Counted from the first letter of the stretch, positions 9,623 to 17,690 are shown. The stretch is DNA of 36,867 bases from Nitrospira lenta (GCA_945905765.1 CAMDPZ010000019.1:1-36867), one strand, 5' to 3'. Notes: generated by a model not told the origin, from the sequence alone. Made by a program: numbers and translations.

Positions 9623-10906
9623 ATGCAGACAACACCACGCTGGATTCCTCTGCCGCTTTATACGCAAGTGCTCATCGCCGTGGCTTGCGGCGCGTTGCTG
9701 GGAACGATCTTCGGGCAGGAGCCCTATTGGGGAGGTCTGCGCAACGAGCAGCTGGGCAAGCTCGGCCTGTTCGTCGTCACCCTGCTCAAGACCCTCGCTA
9801 TTCCGCTCATCTTCTTTGCGATTCTCGATGCCCTGATTCGCGCAAGCCTCCCGATGCGCCAGGGGGGCAAGTTGCTTCTCATCTGCCTCGTCAACGTTTC
9901 CGTCGCCATGATGATCGGCCTCGCGATCATGAACACCTGGCAGCCTGGCCTAGCCTGGGTCGGCCACGTCGACGAGTTGCTGCATTACGTGCCTGGCGCC
10001 ACACCATCGGCGGGCCAGTTCGCGACGGTGCAGGCCGGTTCGCAGAGCCCGTTCGAATACCTTGCCTCCTATATTCCCCGCACCATCATGGCGCCATTTT
10101 CCAGCAACAACATCATCGGCGTCGTCCTCCTCGCGCTGGTCCTGGGCATCATGCTCCGCCGTCTGCTCAGCCATGCAGGCCGCGAGGGCGAGGCAATTCA
10201 TACCCTTGCGCGGGCGGTCGAGCGCATTTATGGCTGGCTGGTGCAGATTCTCGGATGGATCATCCTCGCCGTGCCGCTCGCCGTCTTCGGCGTCGTCGCG
10301 CAGGTCGTCGGCAAGTCAGGCATCGGTGTCTTCTCGGTCCTCTGGATATTTCTCGCCGCCATGCTCGCGGGGCTGGCCGTCCATGGGCTCCTCTACTATC
10401 CGCTCGTCGCCTGGCTGGTGGGGAAGAAGTCGCCCAAGGTCTACCTGGGGCAAGGGGCCGATGCGATCATGACCGCCATGTCCTGCAATAGCAGTCTCGC
10501 CACCGTGCCGGTCACGCTTCGATGCCTCGACCGCATGCAGGTCTCGCCGCAATCGGCGCGCCTCGCCGCCTGTATTGGCACGAACCTCAACAACGACGGC
10601 GTCACTCTCTACGAAGCGATGGCCGCGCTCTTTCTCGCCCAAGCGCTGGGATTCGACCTGCCGATGGCGAATCAGTTGCTGATCGTCGCAGCCTCGATCA
10701 TCGCGGGGGCCGGCGTGGCCGGCATTCCCGAAGCAGGGCTGATCGTGCTGCCGCTTGTCCTGTCAGCCGCGGGCCTGCCGGCCCCTGTCATCGTCGCAGC
10801 CATTCCCCTCATCATGACCGTGGATTGGATTATTGCGAGAGCCCGCTCCGGCGTAAATGTGATGAGCGACATGCTTGTCGCCATCCTTCTCGATAGAGGC
10901 CGTTGA
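9623..10906 (+). CDS. Dicarboxylate/amino acid:cation symporter (DAACS family)
   Basis: A sodium- or proton-coupled carrier for dicarboxylates or acidic amino acids, with about eight membrane helices and two re-entrant hairpins. The family signatures are present: the first hairpin as MSCNSSLATVPVTLRCLD (usually a serine-rich stretch) and the substrate-binding helix as GTNLNNDGVTLYEAMAALFLAQ; the second hairpin lies around AGIPEAGLIVLPLVL. I chose ATG 9623 (427 residues), since GTG 9572 would add 17 residues with no family resemblance. The serine-poor hairpin (C-N-S-S-L) departs from typical GltP/DctA, so substrate and ion cannot be assigned. It is followed by a possibly co-transcribed flavin-reductase-like gene after 13 bases. 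Confidence 0.88.
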   Translation: MQTTPRWIPLPLYTQVLIAVACGALLGTIFGQEPYWGGLRNEQLGKLGLFVVTLLKTLAIPLIFFAILDALIRASLPMRQGGKLLLICLVNVSVAMMIGLAIMNTWQPGLAWVGHVDELLHYVPGATPSAGQFATVQAGSQSPFEYLASYIPRTIMAPFSSNNIIGVVLLALVLGIMLRRLLSHAGREGEAIHTLARAVERIYGWLVQILGWIILAVPLAVFGVVAQVVGKSGIGVFSVLWIFLAAMLAGLAVHGLLYYPLVAWLVGKKSPKVYLGQGADAIMTAMSCNSSLATVPVTLRCLDRMQVSPQSARLAACIGTNLNNDGVTLYEAMAALFLAQALGFDLPMANQLLIVAASIIAGAGVAGIPEAGLIVLPLVLSAAGLPAPVIVAAIPLIMTVDWIIARARSGVNVMSDMLVAILLDRGR

Positions 10907-10919
10907 TCTGGAGAGACAA

Positions 10920-11507
10920 ATGGCCAGGACTATCCGGGGTGAGCCGATGAAACGTGACCGCAAGGCAGGAATGGTGAAAAGGTCCCTCCCCCTATCGAAG
11001 GTCTACCGCCTGCTCGAGCCTGGGCCGGTCGTGCTGGTCACGACCGCTGGCAAAGGGAAGGCCAACATCATGGCCCAGTCGTGGCACATGATGATCGAGT
11101 TCGAGCCGCCGCTGGTTGGCTGCGTGATCAGCAACCGGAACCATTCGTTCAGCCTGTTGAAGGCGGCGAAGGAATGTGTGCTCAACATCCCGACGGTGGA
11201 ACTGGCGGCGCAGGTGGTGGGCTGCGGCAACACCTCGGGACGCAGAACCGACAAGTTCAAGAAGTTCGGCCTGACGCCGGTGGCCGCGTCACGCGTCAAG
11301 GTGCCGCTCATCGACGAGTGTTATGCCAGTCTCGAATGCCGGGTCGTCGATATGCGGCTGGCAACCCAATACAACATCTTCATCCTCGAAGTCCTCAAGG
11401 CCTGGATCGATCCCTCCAAGAAAAATCCCCGGACGATCCACCATCGCGGGAAGGGCACCTTCATGGTGGAAGGCCGAACGATCACCTTGCCCTCCAAGAT
11501 GAAGTAG
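10920..11507 (+). CDS. Flavin-reductase-like FMN-binding domain protein
   Basis: The 195-residue protein has the split-barrel flavin-reductase fold: a strand pair in PGPVVLVTTAGKGKANIMAQ, the FMN-contacting stretch SWHMMIEFEPPLVGCVIS, and NIPTVELAAQVVGCGNTSGR further on. Relatives use FMN or FAD, often as the reductase partner of an oxygenase or as stand-alone flavoproteins; no partner is adjacent, so the substrate is unknown. ATG 10920 has GGAGA just upstream (10911-10915); ATG 10947, preceded by GGGGTGAG, is an alternative nine codons downstream. Cytoplasmic, no signal peptide. Confidence 0.85.
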   Translation: MARTIRGEPMKRDRKAGMVKRSLPLSKVYRLLEPGPVVLVTTAGKGKANIMAQSWHMMIEFEPPLVGCVISNRNHSFSLLKAAKECVLNIPTVELAAQVVGCGNTSGRRTDKFKKFGLTPVAASRVKVPLIDECYASLECRVVDMRLATQYNIFILEVLKAWIDPSKKNPRTIHHRGKGTFMVEGRTITLPSKMK

Positions 11508-11675
11508 GGCCAGGCGGACATGGACTTGGAGCCTTTTCCTGTGAAGACCGTTATACTCGTGCCATTCGGTCGAGCCTGAGGGTCGTTGGCTGGGCCTGTT
11601 CTGTCCTCGACCTGTATAGGCTGCGATTCACGGAGTTCCCTATAGTTCTTCACTGTTCTGCTGAGGAGGTGCGCG

Positions 11676-12476
11676 ATGCCGGGAATGGATGCCCTGAAGC
11701 AATACGTCATTCACTACGGGTTTCAGGTGCTGGGCGCGGCGATCGTGTTTGTGGCCGGTGTGCTGGCGGCCCGCTGGGCCGGCCGGCTGACGCAGCGGTG
11801 GCTGGATCGCCAGGACATGGAGCCGCCGGTCCGGATGTTGTTGTCGAAGGCCGTGCAGATCGTGATCCTGCTCTTTGCGACCATGGCGGCGTTGGGCCAG
11901 TTGGGCGTGCATATTGCGCCGTTGCTCGCGGGGATCGGGGTGGCAGGACTTGGCGTCGGGTTGGCGTTGCAGGGGGTGCTGAGCAATCTCGTGGCGGGGT
12001 TCTCCATTATCTTCACCAAGCCTTATCGGGTGGGGGAGCATATTTCGATCTTGGGTGTGCAGGGAGATGTCGTGGCTATCGGGATTTTTTCGACGACGCT
12101 CTTGCATCCTGACCGCTCGCACATCGTCCTGCCCAACCGCAAAGTGGTGGGGGAGATTCTGCACAACTTCGGCACGGTTCGCCAACTCCATCTGCAAGTC
12201 GGCGTGGCCTATCGCACGAACCTGACCGAGGCGCTGGCGCTGGTGCGCGAGATCCTGGCGCAGAATCCCGGCGTCCTCGTTGATCCCGCTCCGGTGGTGG
12301 GGATCTCCCAATTGGGCGACTCGGCCATTACGATCTCCATCTCCCCATGGACCTCGGTCGGCAACTTTGTGAAGGTGCAGGGGGAGTTGAACCAGGCCAT
12401 TATCGAACGGTTCCGCGCAGCCCAGATTGAGATTCCCTTCCCGCAACACGAGGTCCGGATGCTTTCGACGATGTAG
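11676..12476 (+). CDS. mscS: Small-conductance mechanosensitive channel (MscS family)
   Basis: A membrane channel that opens under tension to release solutes on osmotic downshock. The 266-residue protein has about three N-terminal helices; the pore helix shows the Gly/Ala-rich pattern GIGVAGLGVGLALQGVLSNL, followed by the beta domain with FTKPYRVGEHI and IVLPNRKVVGEILHNF and a C-terminal alpha/beta domain. The length matches E. coli MscS. ATG 11676 has an excellent site (GAGGAGGTG, spacing about 7). It is preceded by about 170 bases without a gene and followed by a GTCT/AGAC inverted repeat, suggesting a single-gene unit. Confidence 0.94.
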   Translation: MPGMDALKQYVIHYGFQVLGAAIVFVAGVLAARWAGRLTQRWLDRQDMEPPVRMLLSKAVQIVILLFATMAALGQLGVHIAPLLAGIGVAGLGVGLALQGVLSNLVAGFSIIFTKPYRVGEHISILGVQGDVVAIGIFSTTLLHPDRSHIVLPNRKVVGEILHNFGTVRQLHLQVGVAYRTNLTEALALVREILAQNPGVLVDPAPVVGISQLGDSAITISISPWTSVGNFVKVQGELNQAIIERFRAAQIEIPFPQHEVRMLSTM

Positions 12477-12490
12477 GCGGAGGGGATGAG

Positions 12491-12582
12491 GGGGCTTCTG
12501 GTCTGCCTTGTCTGTCTCGTCGGCCTGATCGGAAGCTCCATCTGAGAAGCCAAGCAGGCAAAACAGACCGGAAAGACCGGAG
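12491..12582. repeat. GTCT/AGAC inverted repeat (word class A, copy 1)
   Basis: The left arm reads GGGGCTTCTGGTCTGCCTTG and continues with GTCTGTCTCGTC; the right arm answers with AGAAGCCAAGCAGGC, then AACAGACCGG and AAGACCGG. The arms are imperfectly complementary and each is built of degenerate GTCT (or AGAC) words. It resembles the clearer class A repeat at 22636-22740 and lies just after a gene stop, as that one does. Confidence 0.7.
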
Positions 12583-12750
12583 GGGCAAGCTGAGTCAGTC
12601 GACCCACTTTGTGTGGGACTTTTCGGGCATCTCACCGTAAGTGATTGATTGTATTGAAATATTATTTCTTATTTCGCAGGGGAAGTTCATGATATGATTT
12701 GTGGGCTGCTTTCTTGGTCGTCATGGGCTCTCCCCTGGCGTAAGAAAGAC

Positions 12751-12786
12751 GGGGAGGTGATGTGGCCATCACCTCCCCATTTTTTT
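12751..12786 (+). terminator. Rho-independent terminator
   Basis: A perfect 12-bp stem (GGGGAGGTGATG with CATCACCTCCCC) closes a TGGC loop and is followed by A and seven T on the plus strand. The T run fixes the direction. The nearest upstream gene is mscS, 275 bases away, so it may end the mscS message or a small RNA. Confidence 0.85.
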
Positions 12787-13119
12787 GCCTCAAGGCCTTC
12801 TCCGGCTCCTGACTTCAGCAGTCTCTCTCTCTCTCTTCTCCTCGGCACCTGACTCCTTATCCGCACCATGAACTTCTGGCGATCGTTTCAATGGCACATC
12901 TGGTTCCTTGCCGTGATGTGTTCAAGAATGCACTAGACGATATGCAGCTCATGGTCACGACGAGGTCGTGGCGTGAGGGAAGGTATACGACCTATTCGTC
13001 CTGACCAACTCGATAGGGGGTGGTCGAACGAGCAGAAATTTTTGCGAGGGACTTTTCTGCGGGGTCTGTTGATTTTGAGATGTGATGTTGGTCTGAGGGA
13101 GATCGAGGAGGAGGGAAGT

Positions 13120-13147
13120 GAGGGGGCGACGTGGCCGTCGCCCCCTC
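13120..13147 (-). terminator. Perfect hairpin after the 19-residue gene, probable terminator
   Basis: GAGGGGGCGACG and CGTCGCCCCCTC form a perfect 12-bp stem with the loop TGGC (GCCA on minus). It begins six bases after the stop of the minus-strand Lys/Ala gene. No long T run follows on minus (ACTTCCCTCC), so it is a weak or non-classical terminator, or a 3-prime stabiliser. Its loop and stem length equal those of the hairpin at 12751. Confidence 0.6.
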
Positions 13148-13153
13148 ATGGTG

Positions 13154-13213
13154 CTACTTCTTCTTCTTTGCCGCTTTTTTTGCGGTCTTCTTCGCTGCTT
13201 TCTTCGTTGCCAT
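13154..13213 (-). CDS. 19-residue Lys/Ala protein, histone-H1-tail-like
   Basis: The minus strand encodes MATKKAAKKTAKKAAKKKK and a TAG stop. A strong ribosome-binding site (GGGGTGGAG, GGAG six bases before ATG 13213) and the stem-loop right after the stop argue that it is expressed. The KKAAKK/KKTAKK pattern is that of the C-terminal tails of histone H1 and bacterial H1-like or AlgP-like proteins, which bind nucleic acids non-specifically. Eleven of 19 residues are Lys and no acidic residue is present. A nucleoid- or RNA-binding role is inference. A frame-shifted longer minus ORF (from 13224) over the same DNA gives only Arg-rich nonsense. Confidence 0.6.
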   Translation of the reverse strand: MATKKAAKKTAKKAAKKKK

Positions 13214-13394
13214 GTGAACTCCACCCCCTTTCGGTGTGAAAATGTTGAACACTGTATGTGATGTATATCAGAGTTTGAGCGGCGAGTAAAATTTTCTCTT
13301 CAAGATTTTCGGGAAAAAGTGGGGCGGGTCGGAGGGGGATAACAGGAGGTCGGGAGTTGTTCTCGCTCCCATGTCAGGTTGTTTGTCGGCAACT

Positions 13395-13448
13395 GAATAG
13401 AAACGGGGCCAATACTTCTTGTGATGATCACAAGAAACATCGGCCCCG
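13395..13448 (-). terminator. Rho-independent terminator of the Tim44-like gene
   Basis: CGGGGCC at 13404-13410 pairs with GGCCCCG at 13442-13448, and inside it TTCTTGTGAT pairs with ATCACAAGAA, making a long two-part stem. On the minus strand it is followed by TTTCTATTC. It lies about 30 bases past the stop of the minus-strand gene ending at 13479. Confidence 0.8.
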
Positions 13449-13478
13449 AATCGTTTCAGTCTGCTGGTTCGCCGCGCT

Positions 13479-14498
13479 CTAGGCGGTTTGTTGGATCGCC
13501 GAGAGCAGCCACTTCCCGTCTTGGAAGCGCATGAAGGTCCAGACTTCGCGTGACTCGCTCGACGTCACGTCGCTGCCTTCGACGAGATAGCCTGCGTCGC
13601 CTCGTTGCTTCGTGAGGGAGACCGTATAGTCGCGGGCGCTCCAGCGGAGTCCCACCGTCGCGTAATGCGTGGCGTCTTCGATCCAGGACTCTCTGACTTC
13701 TGCCTGGAGGAGGGCCACATCTTCCACATAGTTCTGGACGTCCAGGCTGGTCTGTTCTGCCAGGGCTGTGCCGAAATAGGTGAGCATCTCCGGTGTGACG
13801 AACCGTCGCAGCCCTGCCAGGTCTTGTTTGCTCCAGGCCGTTTGAATGTCGGTCAGTAGTTGCTGAAAGGCGGCTTTGTCCTCCGGGGTGACATCGCTGA
13901 CCACCACCGTGGTTTGGATGGCGGTAGCGGAGGGTTCTGCCAAGAGGCTACCGCTGGTTGCGCTGCTTCTGGTGATCCCTGAAAAGTCAGGAATCGGTCG
14001 CCGGACTTTCATGAAATACAATAGTGCTCCTGCTCCGACAAGCATGAGGATGAGGAGTATCCCGGTGGAGCTGGAAGATCCGGCTGCCTGTTCGGTTGCG
14101 CCTGTCTGCTCGCCGGCTTCGGTGGTCTTTGCGCTGCTGTCCGTCGCCCCGAAGAGCATATGCCCGATCCATGATCCGGCAAGACCTCCTGCGATTCCAG
14201 CTAGAAGGGGATTGCGCTGCAGGAACGAAGGCTGCCTGGCAGGAGTCGGCTGGGCCGCTGGCGCTTGCTGCGGCGCGGTCGCGGCAGGTTTTGGCGTGGA
14301 GGACTGTTGAATCGGCTTCGCGCTGTTCTGGTCATAGGTGCGTGACCCTCGGCTGCCGATGCTGCCAGAGGCGCTCCCGCTCCGTGAGCCGCTGGAATAG
14401 CCTCCGCCAGATCCGCCCCTCGCTCTTGCGAAGGAGATGGCTGGTGTTCCGATCAGGGCAAGTACGATGAATGAGGCAATGAGTTTCGTGTGGTTCAA
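13479..14498 (-). CDS. Secreted/membrane Tim44-like domain protein
   Basis: The product has a signal peptide (NHTKLIASFIVLALIGTPA, cleavage likely near SFA-RA), a Gly/Ser-rich stretch and a Pro/Ala/Gln-rich linker. Two hydrophobic segments follow (NPLLAGIAGGLAGSWIGHML; GILLILMLVGAGALLYFMKV), then a C-terminal Tim44-like domain (about the last 150 residues, starting TPEDKAAFQQLLTDIQ and ending WTFMRFQDGKWLLSAIQQTA). I chose TTG 14498 because GGGAG lies seven bases upstream and the signal peptide then starts at the N-terminus; ATG 14549 would bury it. In mitochondria this fold binds lipids near the import motor; bacterial relatives are uncharacterised envelope proteins. It stands alone with its own terminator. 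Confidence 0.82.
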   Translation of the reverse strand: MNHTKLIASFIVLALIGTPAISFARARGGSGGGYSSGSRSGSASGSIGSRGSRTYDQNSAKPIQQSSTPKPAATAPQQAPAAQPTPARQPSFLQRNPLLAGIAGGLAGSWIGHMLFGATDSSAKTTEAGEQTGATEQAAGSSSSTGILLILMLVGAGALLYFMKVRRPIPDFSGITRSSATSGSLLAEPSATAIQTTVVVSDVTPEDKAAFQQLLTDIQTAWSKQDLAGLRRFVTPEMLTYFGTALAEQTSLDVQNYVEDVALLQAEVRESWIEDATHYATVGLRWSARDYTVSLTKQRGDAGYLVEGSDVTSSESREVWTFMRFQDGKWLLSAIQQTA

Positions 14499-14715
14499 GA
14501 CAGGCTCCCTTTCTATCCAGGTCACGGATGAATCACATATTTTGAACATCCTAACAGCAATGGGTTGAAGAAGATGGAATATTCGCGAGGGGACAGCCGC
14601 CTGGTCCTCCTTCTGCTCGCGGTACGCGCAGGATCGGAATGTGCTCTGCGACGCGTGCAGTCGAGGATCGACTAACTGTGCTGTAAAGAAAGATATGAGA
14701 TAGCTGGGAGGGAGG

Positions 14716-14889
14716 ATGGAGCCTGATGATCTGCTGTGCTCGCGCAGCGGAAGACCGATTCCAGGCTTCTACTTGTTTGAGACTCGCAGGCTGGATGGTT
14801 CACGAGAGGACTGTTCTCAGGGAGGATTCATGTGGCAGGTTGGGTCTTACCCTTGGCGAGGCGGCTCGCCAAGGGTGGTCAGCCCTTAA
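14716..14889 (+). CDS. Possible small protein (57 residues), unrecognised
   Basis: An ORF starts at ATG 14716 after the purine-rich GGGAGGGAGG, which abuts the start codon rather than leaving normal spacing. The product is mildly acidic to neutral with a cluster GFYLFETRRLDGSREDCSQG and a Trp/Pro-rich end (FMWQVGSYPWRG). I do not recognise a family. Its 3-prime end contains the stem at 14849-14876, and its TAA stop overlaps the stop of the minus-strand ORF. It may be chance. Confidence 0.3.
   Translation: MEPDDLLCSRSGRPIPGFYLFETRRLDGSREDCSQGGFMWQVGSYPWRGGSPRVVSP
14849..14876. repeat. 11-bp inverted repeat (hairpin)
   Basis: ACCCTTGGCGA and TCGCCAAGGGT are perfectly complementary around GGCGGC. 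No T run follows on either strand. It lies ten bases beyond the stop of the minus-strand ORF at 14886-15098 and could end that transcript, or it lies inside the plus ORF at 14716. Confidence 0.6.
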
Positions 14890-15098
14890 CCGATGACGTT
14901 CGGGCCGATTTGCGCCAGCTCTTCGCGATGCTTCCGGATCTCTTCTTCTTCTTGCCGTCTCCGGGCATCATGCGTGCGGCTCGGGGTCGTTTCGCTGCCT
15001 GCTCCATGCGATCCGTTGCTTGAAAATCCGCTCCGCCAGCTGTCGCGAAAGCTCTGATGTTCCATCTCTGCCGTGATATGTGGAAGCCTCTTCTCCAT
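14886..15098 (-). CDS. Possible small charged protein (70 residues), unrecognised
   Basis: The minus-strand ORF starts at ATG 15098 with AAGGAG about 11 bases upstream. The product is polar: a His/Glu-rich start, a Ser/Gly-rich middle, then a charged helix ARRRQEEEEIRKHREELAQI and a short end PNVIG. No family is recognised. The helix could be a short coiled coil. A hairpin just beyond the stop is consistent with a transcript end. Support is moderate at best. Confidence 0.4.
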   Translation of the reverse strand: MEKRLPHITAEMEHQSFRDSWRSGFSSNGSHGAGSETTPSRTHDARRRQEEEEIRKHREELAQIGPNVIG

Positions 15099-15405
15099 CG
15101 ACTCGCTACTCCTTCGATATGTGTTGAAATGTCGGTTGCTGTCTATCGCAACCTTTTGGTTGGTACACTATGCACAAGCCATTCCAGCGAGTTTGTACGG
15201 GAACCGGCTTTAATGCACACTATTTATGAAATATGAACAGGTCGGAACTTGCTCTTGGCGAGAAAGGTGCGCTGCGAGAGCAATAAGTGGCGTGCGTGGT
15301 GCAGGCGTGAGACGTTTGCTACAGGTAGGAGAATGGCGGAGCCAGCAGGTTTTCACTGCGCCAGTTACAAGGAAGAAGGTTGGACTCTCCATTGCTCTCC
15401 GTTCA

Positions 15406-15434
15406 TTGACTCTCTTCAGACCCCTCCATATAAT
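15406..15434 (+). promoter_or_regulatory. Near-consensus sigma70 promoter of the MutL/DUF6754 gene set
   Basis: TTGACT at 15406-15411 and a perfect TATAAT at 15429-15434 are separated by exactly 17 bases. Only one base departs from consensus. The start point would be near 15441, giving a leader of about 34 bases before ATG 15475. It marks the 5-prime end of the seven-gene set and suggests constitutive expression. Confidence 0.8.
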
Positions 15435-15474
15435 GCCGCTCGATAGTCGCTTCTGACTGCCTTTCCAGACAGTT

Positions 15475-15855
15475 ATGACTTCTTTTTCCAAGACATCTCT
15501 GGCGGAAACCTGGGGCAAGGTTCGTGCGGAACTGTCCCATGCCTTTTCAACCGGATCCAAGGTCGAGGTGTTCACCATTGAAGACCTCGCGTTGCTCGAA
15601 CGGGTGGCCGATGCGGTGGTGACGCGGGGAATGGCGGCTCCTGCCACGGTGTTTCTCGAATCGCTTGGACCCATGAACTTTCTCGGCAGCCAGGCCCTGT
15701 ACTTCCTGACTCCGATCATCGAATGGGCGTTCAACGTGAAGGAAGTCGAGCAGGTGGCCCGCTTGCTCGAACGGCGCGATACGATCTCCCGTCTCCTGAC
15801 CCTCATTGAAACGAAGTCTGCTCCCCAGGCTCCTCAAGGAGCCTCTGCTCAATGA
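15475..15855 (+). CDS. Conserved-looking small helical protein, first gene of the MutL/DUF6754 set
   Basis: I do not recognise a named family. The 126-residue protein looks largely helical and soluble, with a central hydrophobic stretch (FLESLGPMNFLGSQALYFLT, about residues 61-80), a probable amphipathic helix VKEVEQVARLLERRDTISRL and a disordered Ala/Pro/Gln tail. No signal peptide is present. The central stretch could associate peripherally with a membrane or with its neighbours. ATG 15475 lies 40 bases after the -10 box; its stop overlaps the MutL-like start (ATGA), so the two are coupled and probably work together. Confidence 0.8.
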   Translation: MTSFSKTSLAETWGKVRAELSHAFSTGSKVEVFTIEDLALLERVADAVVTRGMAAPATVFLESLGPMNFLGSQALYFLTPIIEWAFNVKEVEQVARLLERRDTISRLLTLIETKSAPQAPQGASAQ

Positions 15856-17690
15856 TTGTGCCGAGCGCTACATCTAAGTCTGTGAGCACCCAGCCGCTCA
15901 ACGTCATCGTGGCGACTGATTGCGGCAGCACCACGACCAAAGCCATCCTGATCGAAAAAATCGGCAACGAATACCGGCAGACCTATCGAGGGGAAGCGCC
16001 TACGACTGTGGAAGCGCCCTTCGAAGATGTGACGCGCGGAGTGCTGAACGCGATTGCGGAAATCGAAGAACTCTCCGGCCGGAAAATCCTGGACGGAGAT
16101 CGGATCATTACGCCCTGCCGCGATGCGAAGACCGGCGTCGACATCTATATCTCCACCAGCAGCGCGGGCGGCGGCTTGCAGATGATGGTGACGGGCGTGG
16201 TGCAGAACATGACGGGGGAAAGCGCGCAACGGGCCGCGCTGGGCGCCGGCGCGATCGTCATCGATGTGCTCGCCTCCAACGATGGCCGGCTGCCCCATGA
16301 AAAGATCGAACGGATTCGCACGATGAGACCGGACATGATCTTGATGTCCGGCGGGACGGACGGGGGCGCGGTGACCCATGTGGTCGAGATGGCCGAATAT
16401 ATTTCCGCCGCGGAGCCCCGTCCCCGCTTTGGGGCCACCTATAAGCTCCCCTTGATTTACGCGGGCAACAAAGATGCGCAGCCGCAAGTGAAGAAGATCC
16501 TGGGCGAGAAAGCTGCCCTGGTACTGACCGACAATATTCGTCCTGTGCTGGAGCGGGAGAACCTCACGCCCGCGCGCGACAAGATTCACGACCTTTTCCT
16601 CGAACATGTCATGCAGCAGGCGCCTGGCTATAAGAAGCTGATCGAGATGGCCGGGGCGCCGATCATGCCGACGCCGGCGGCGGTCGGGGTGATCATGGAA
16701 ACGATCGCCAAGCGGGAACATCTGAACTTGATCGGGGTGGATATCGGCGGCGCGACCACGGACGTCTTTTCGGTCTTCGAAGGCCTGTTCAACCGGACCG
16801 TCAGCGCGAACCTCGGGATGTCCTACAGTATCTCCAACGTGCTGGCTGAGGCGGGCCTCGCCAACATCATGCGCTGGGTGCCCTTCACCCTCGACGAGCA
16901 GACGCTGCGCAACCGGATCAAGAATAAGATGGTCCGTCCGACCACGATTCCTCAGACGCTGGACGAGCTGCAGATCGAACATGCCATTGCCCGCGAGGCC
17001 CTCCGGCTCGCGCTAATTCATCACAAGTCCCTTGCGACGGCGCTCAAAGGCATACAGCAGGAACGGACGATCTCGGACGTGTTTGAACAGCAGCAGTCCG
17101 GCAAGACCTTGATCGATATGCTCAAGCTGGATTTGATCGTGGGGAGCGGCGGGATTTTGTCCCATGCGCCGCGCCGTGTGCAATCGATGTTGATGATGGT
17201 GGATGCCTATGAGCCGCTCGGAGTGACTAGGCTCTCGGTGGACAGCATCTTCATGATGCCGCATCTGGGCGTGCTTTCGACGATTAACGAGCAGGCGGCC
17301 ACCGATGTCTTCGTCCGCGATTGCATGGTCTATCTGGGGACCTGCGTCGCGCCGATCGGGCAGGGGAAAGAGGGAGAGCGGTGCGCAGACTATGCCATTA
17401 CCTTCCCGGACGGGCGAGTGGACAAGGGGCAACTGTCGTTCGGTGATTTGCGGCTGCTGCCATTGGCCAGCGATCAGAAGGCCTCGATCACGATCCAGCC
17501 GGCGAAACAGGTTAACCTCGGAGCCGGGGCAGGAGTCTCGGTCACGCGCGAGGTGCAGGGAGGCGTGGTGGGACTCTTGCTCGATGGACGAGGGCGACCC
17601 TTGCAGTTGCCGACCGAGCACAATGCCAGAGTGGCCATGTTGACGAAATGGTTCAAAGCTGTCGGATTGTACCCGGGAAGTGATGTGTGA
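15852..17690 (+). CDS. MutL/GlmL-family actin-fold ATPase (glutamate mutase L-like)
   Basis: The 612-residue protein has the ASKHA nucleotide-binding pattern: phosphate-1 loop ATDCGSTTTKAILIEK (about residues 20-35) and phosphate-2 loop IGVDIGGATTDVFSV (about 296-310), with an LMSGGTDGGAV motif between. Sequence and length match the MutL family named for the product of the glutamate mutase operon, thought to act as a reactivating chaperone of the B12 enzyme. No mutase subunit gene (mutS/mutE, glmS/glmE) is nearby; the neighbours are membrane proteins, so a role in mutase repair is unlikely here. It shares four bases with the gene before it. Its last codons S-D-V-stop lie in a GTGATG repeat, so the C-terminus may be repeat-derived. 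Confidence 0.9.
   Translation: MIVPSATSKSVSTQPLNVIVATDCGSTTTKAILIEKIGNEYRQTYRGEAPTTVEAPFEDVTRGVLNAIAEIEELSGRKILDGDRIITPCRDAKTGVDIYISTSSAGGGLQMMVTGVVQNMTGESAQRAALGAGAIVIDVLASNDGRLPHEKIERIRTMRPDMILMSGGTDGGAVTHVVEMAEYISAAEPRPRFGATYKLPLIYAGNKDAQPQVKKILGEKAALVLTDNIRPVLERENLTPARDKIHDLFLEHVMQQAPGYKKLIEMAGAPIMPTPAAVGVIMETIAKREHLNLIGVDIGGATTDVFSVFEGLFNRTVSANLGMSYSISNVLAEAGLANIMRWVPFTLDEQTLRNRIKNKMVRPTTIPQTLDELQIEHAIAREALRLALIHHKSLATALKGIQQERTISDVFEQQQSGKTLIDMLKLDLIVGSGGILSHAPRRVQSMLMMVDAYEPLGVTRLSVDSIFMMPHLGVLSTINEQAATDVFVRDCMVYLGTCVAPIGQGKEGERCADYAITFPDGRVDKGQLSFGDLRLLPLASDQKASITIQPAKQVNLGAGAGVSVTREVQGGVVGLLLDGRGRPLQLPTEHNARVAMLTKWFKAVGLYPGSDV

Larger units (their letters stand above)
12477..13153. 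other. Gene-poor stretch with hairpins and a CT run
   Basis: No convincing protein gene is visible for about 680 bases. The stretch holds a GTCT/AGAC inverted repeat right after mscS, a textbook terminator at 12751-12786, a (CT)n run at about 12822-12836, and a second 12-bp hairpin at 13120-13147. A 52-codon plus ORF (12694-12852) and an Arg-rich minus ORF (ending 12687) both read through the terminator hairpin and are doubtful. The terminator needs an upstream transcript: either mscS read-through or a short untranslated RNA starting near 12680; I see no clear promoter for the latter. Confidence 0.6.
14499..15404. other. Gene-poor stretch between divergent genes
   Basis: About 900 bases lie between the start of the minus-strand Tim44-like gene and the promoter at 15406. 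They contain two doubtful convergent small ORFs (14716-14889 plus, 14886-15098 minus) and an 11-bp stem at 14849-14876. A 76-codon plus ORF at 15226-15456 runs across the promoter at 15406 and looks spurious. No tRNA or known RNA motif is recognisable. Confidence 0.5.

Noticed and set aside
12694-12852. 52-codon plus ORF after mscS
   Set aside because: It reads straight through a perfect terminator and a CT run; no ribosome-binding site at good spacing.
15226-15456. 76-codon plus ORF before the MutL set
   Set aside because: It runs across a near-perfect promoter (15406-15434), has no ribosome-binding site and resembles nothing.
15849-16982. 377-codon minus frame opposite the MutL-like gene
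   Set aside because: Shadow of a well-supported plus-strand gene; composition rich in His, Arg and Asp without any domain.
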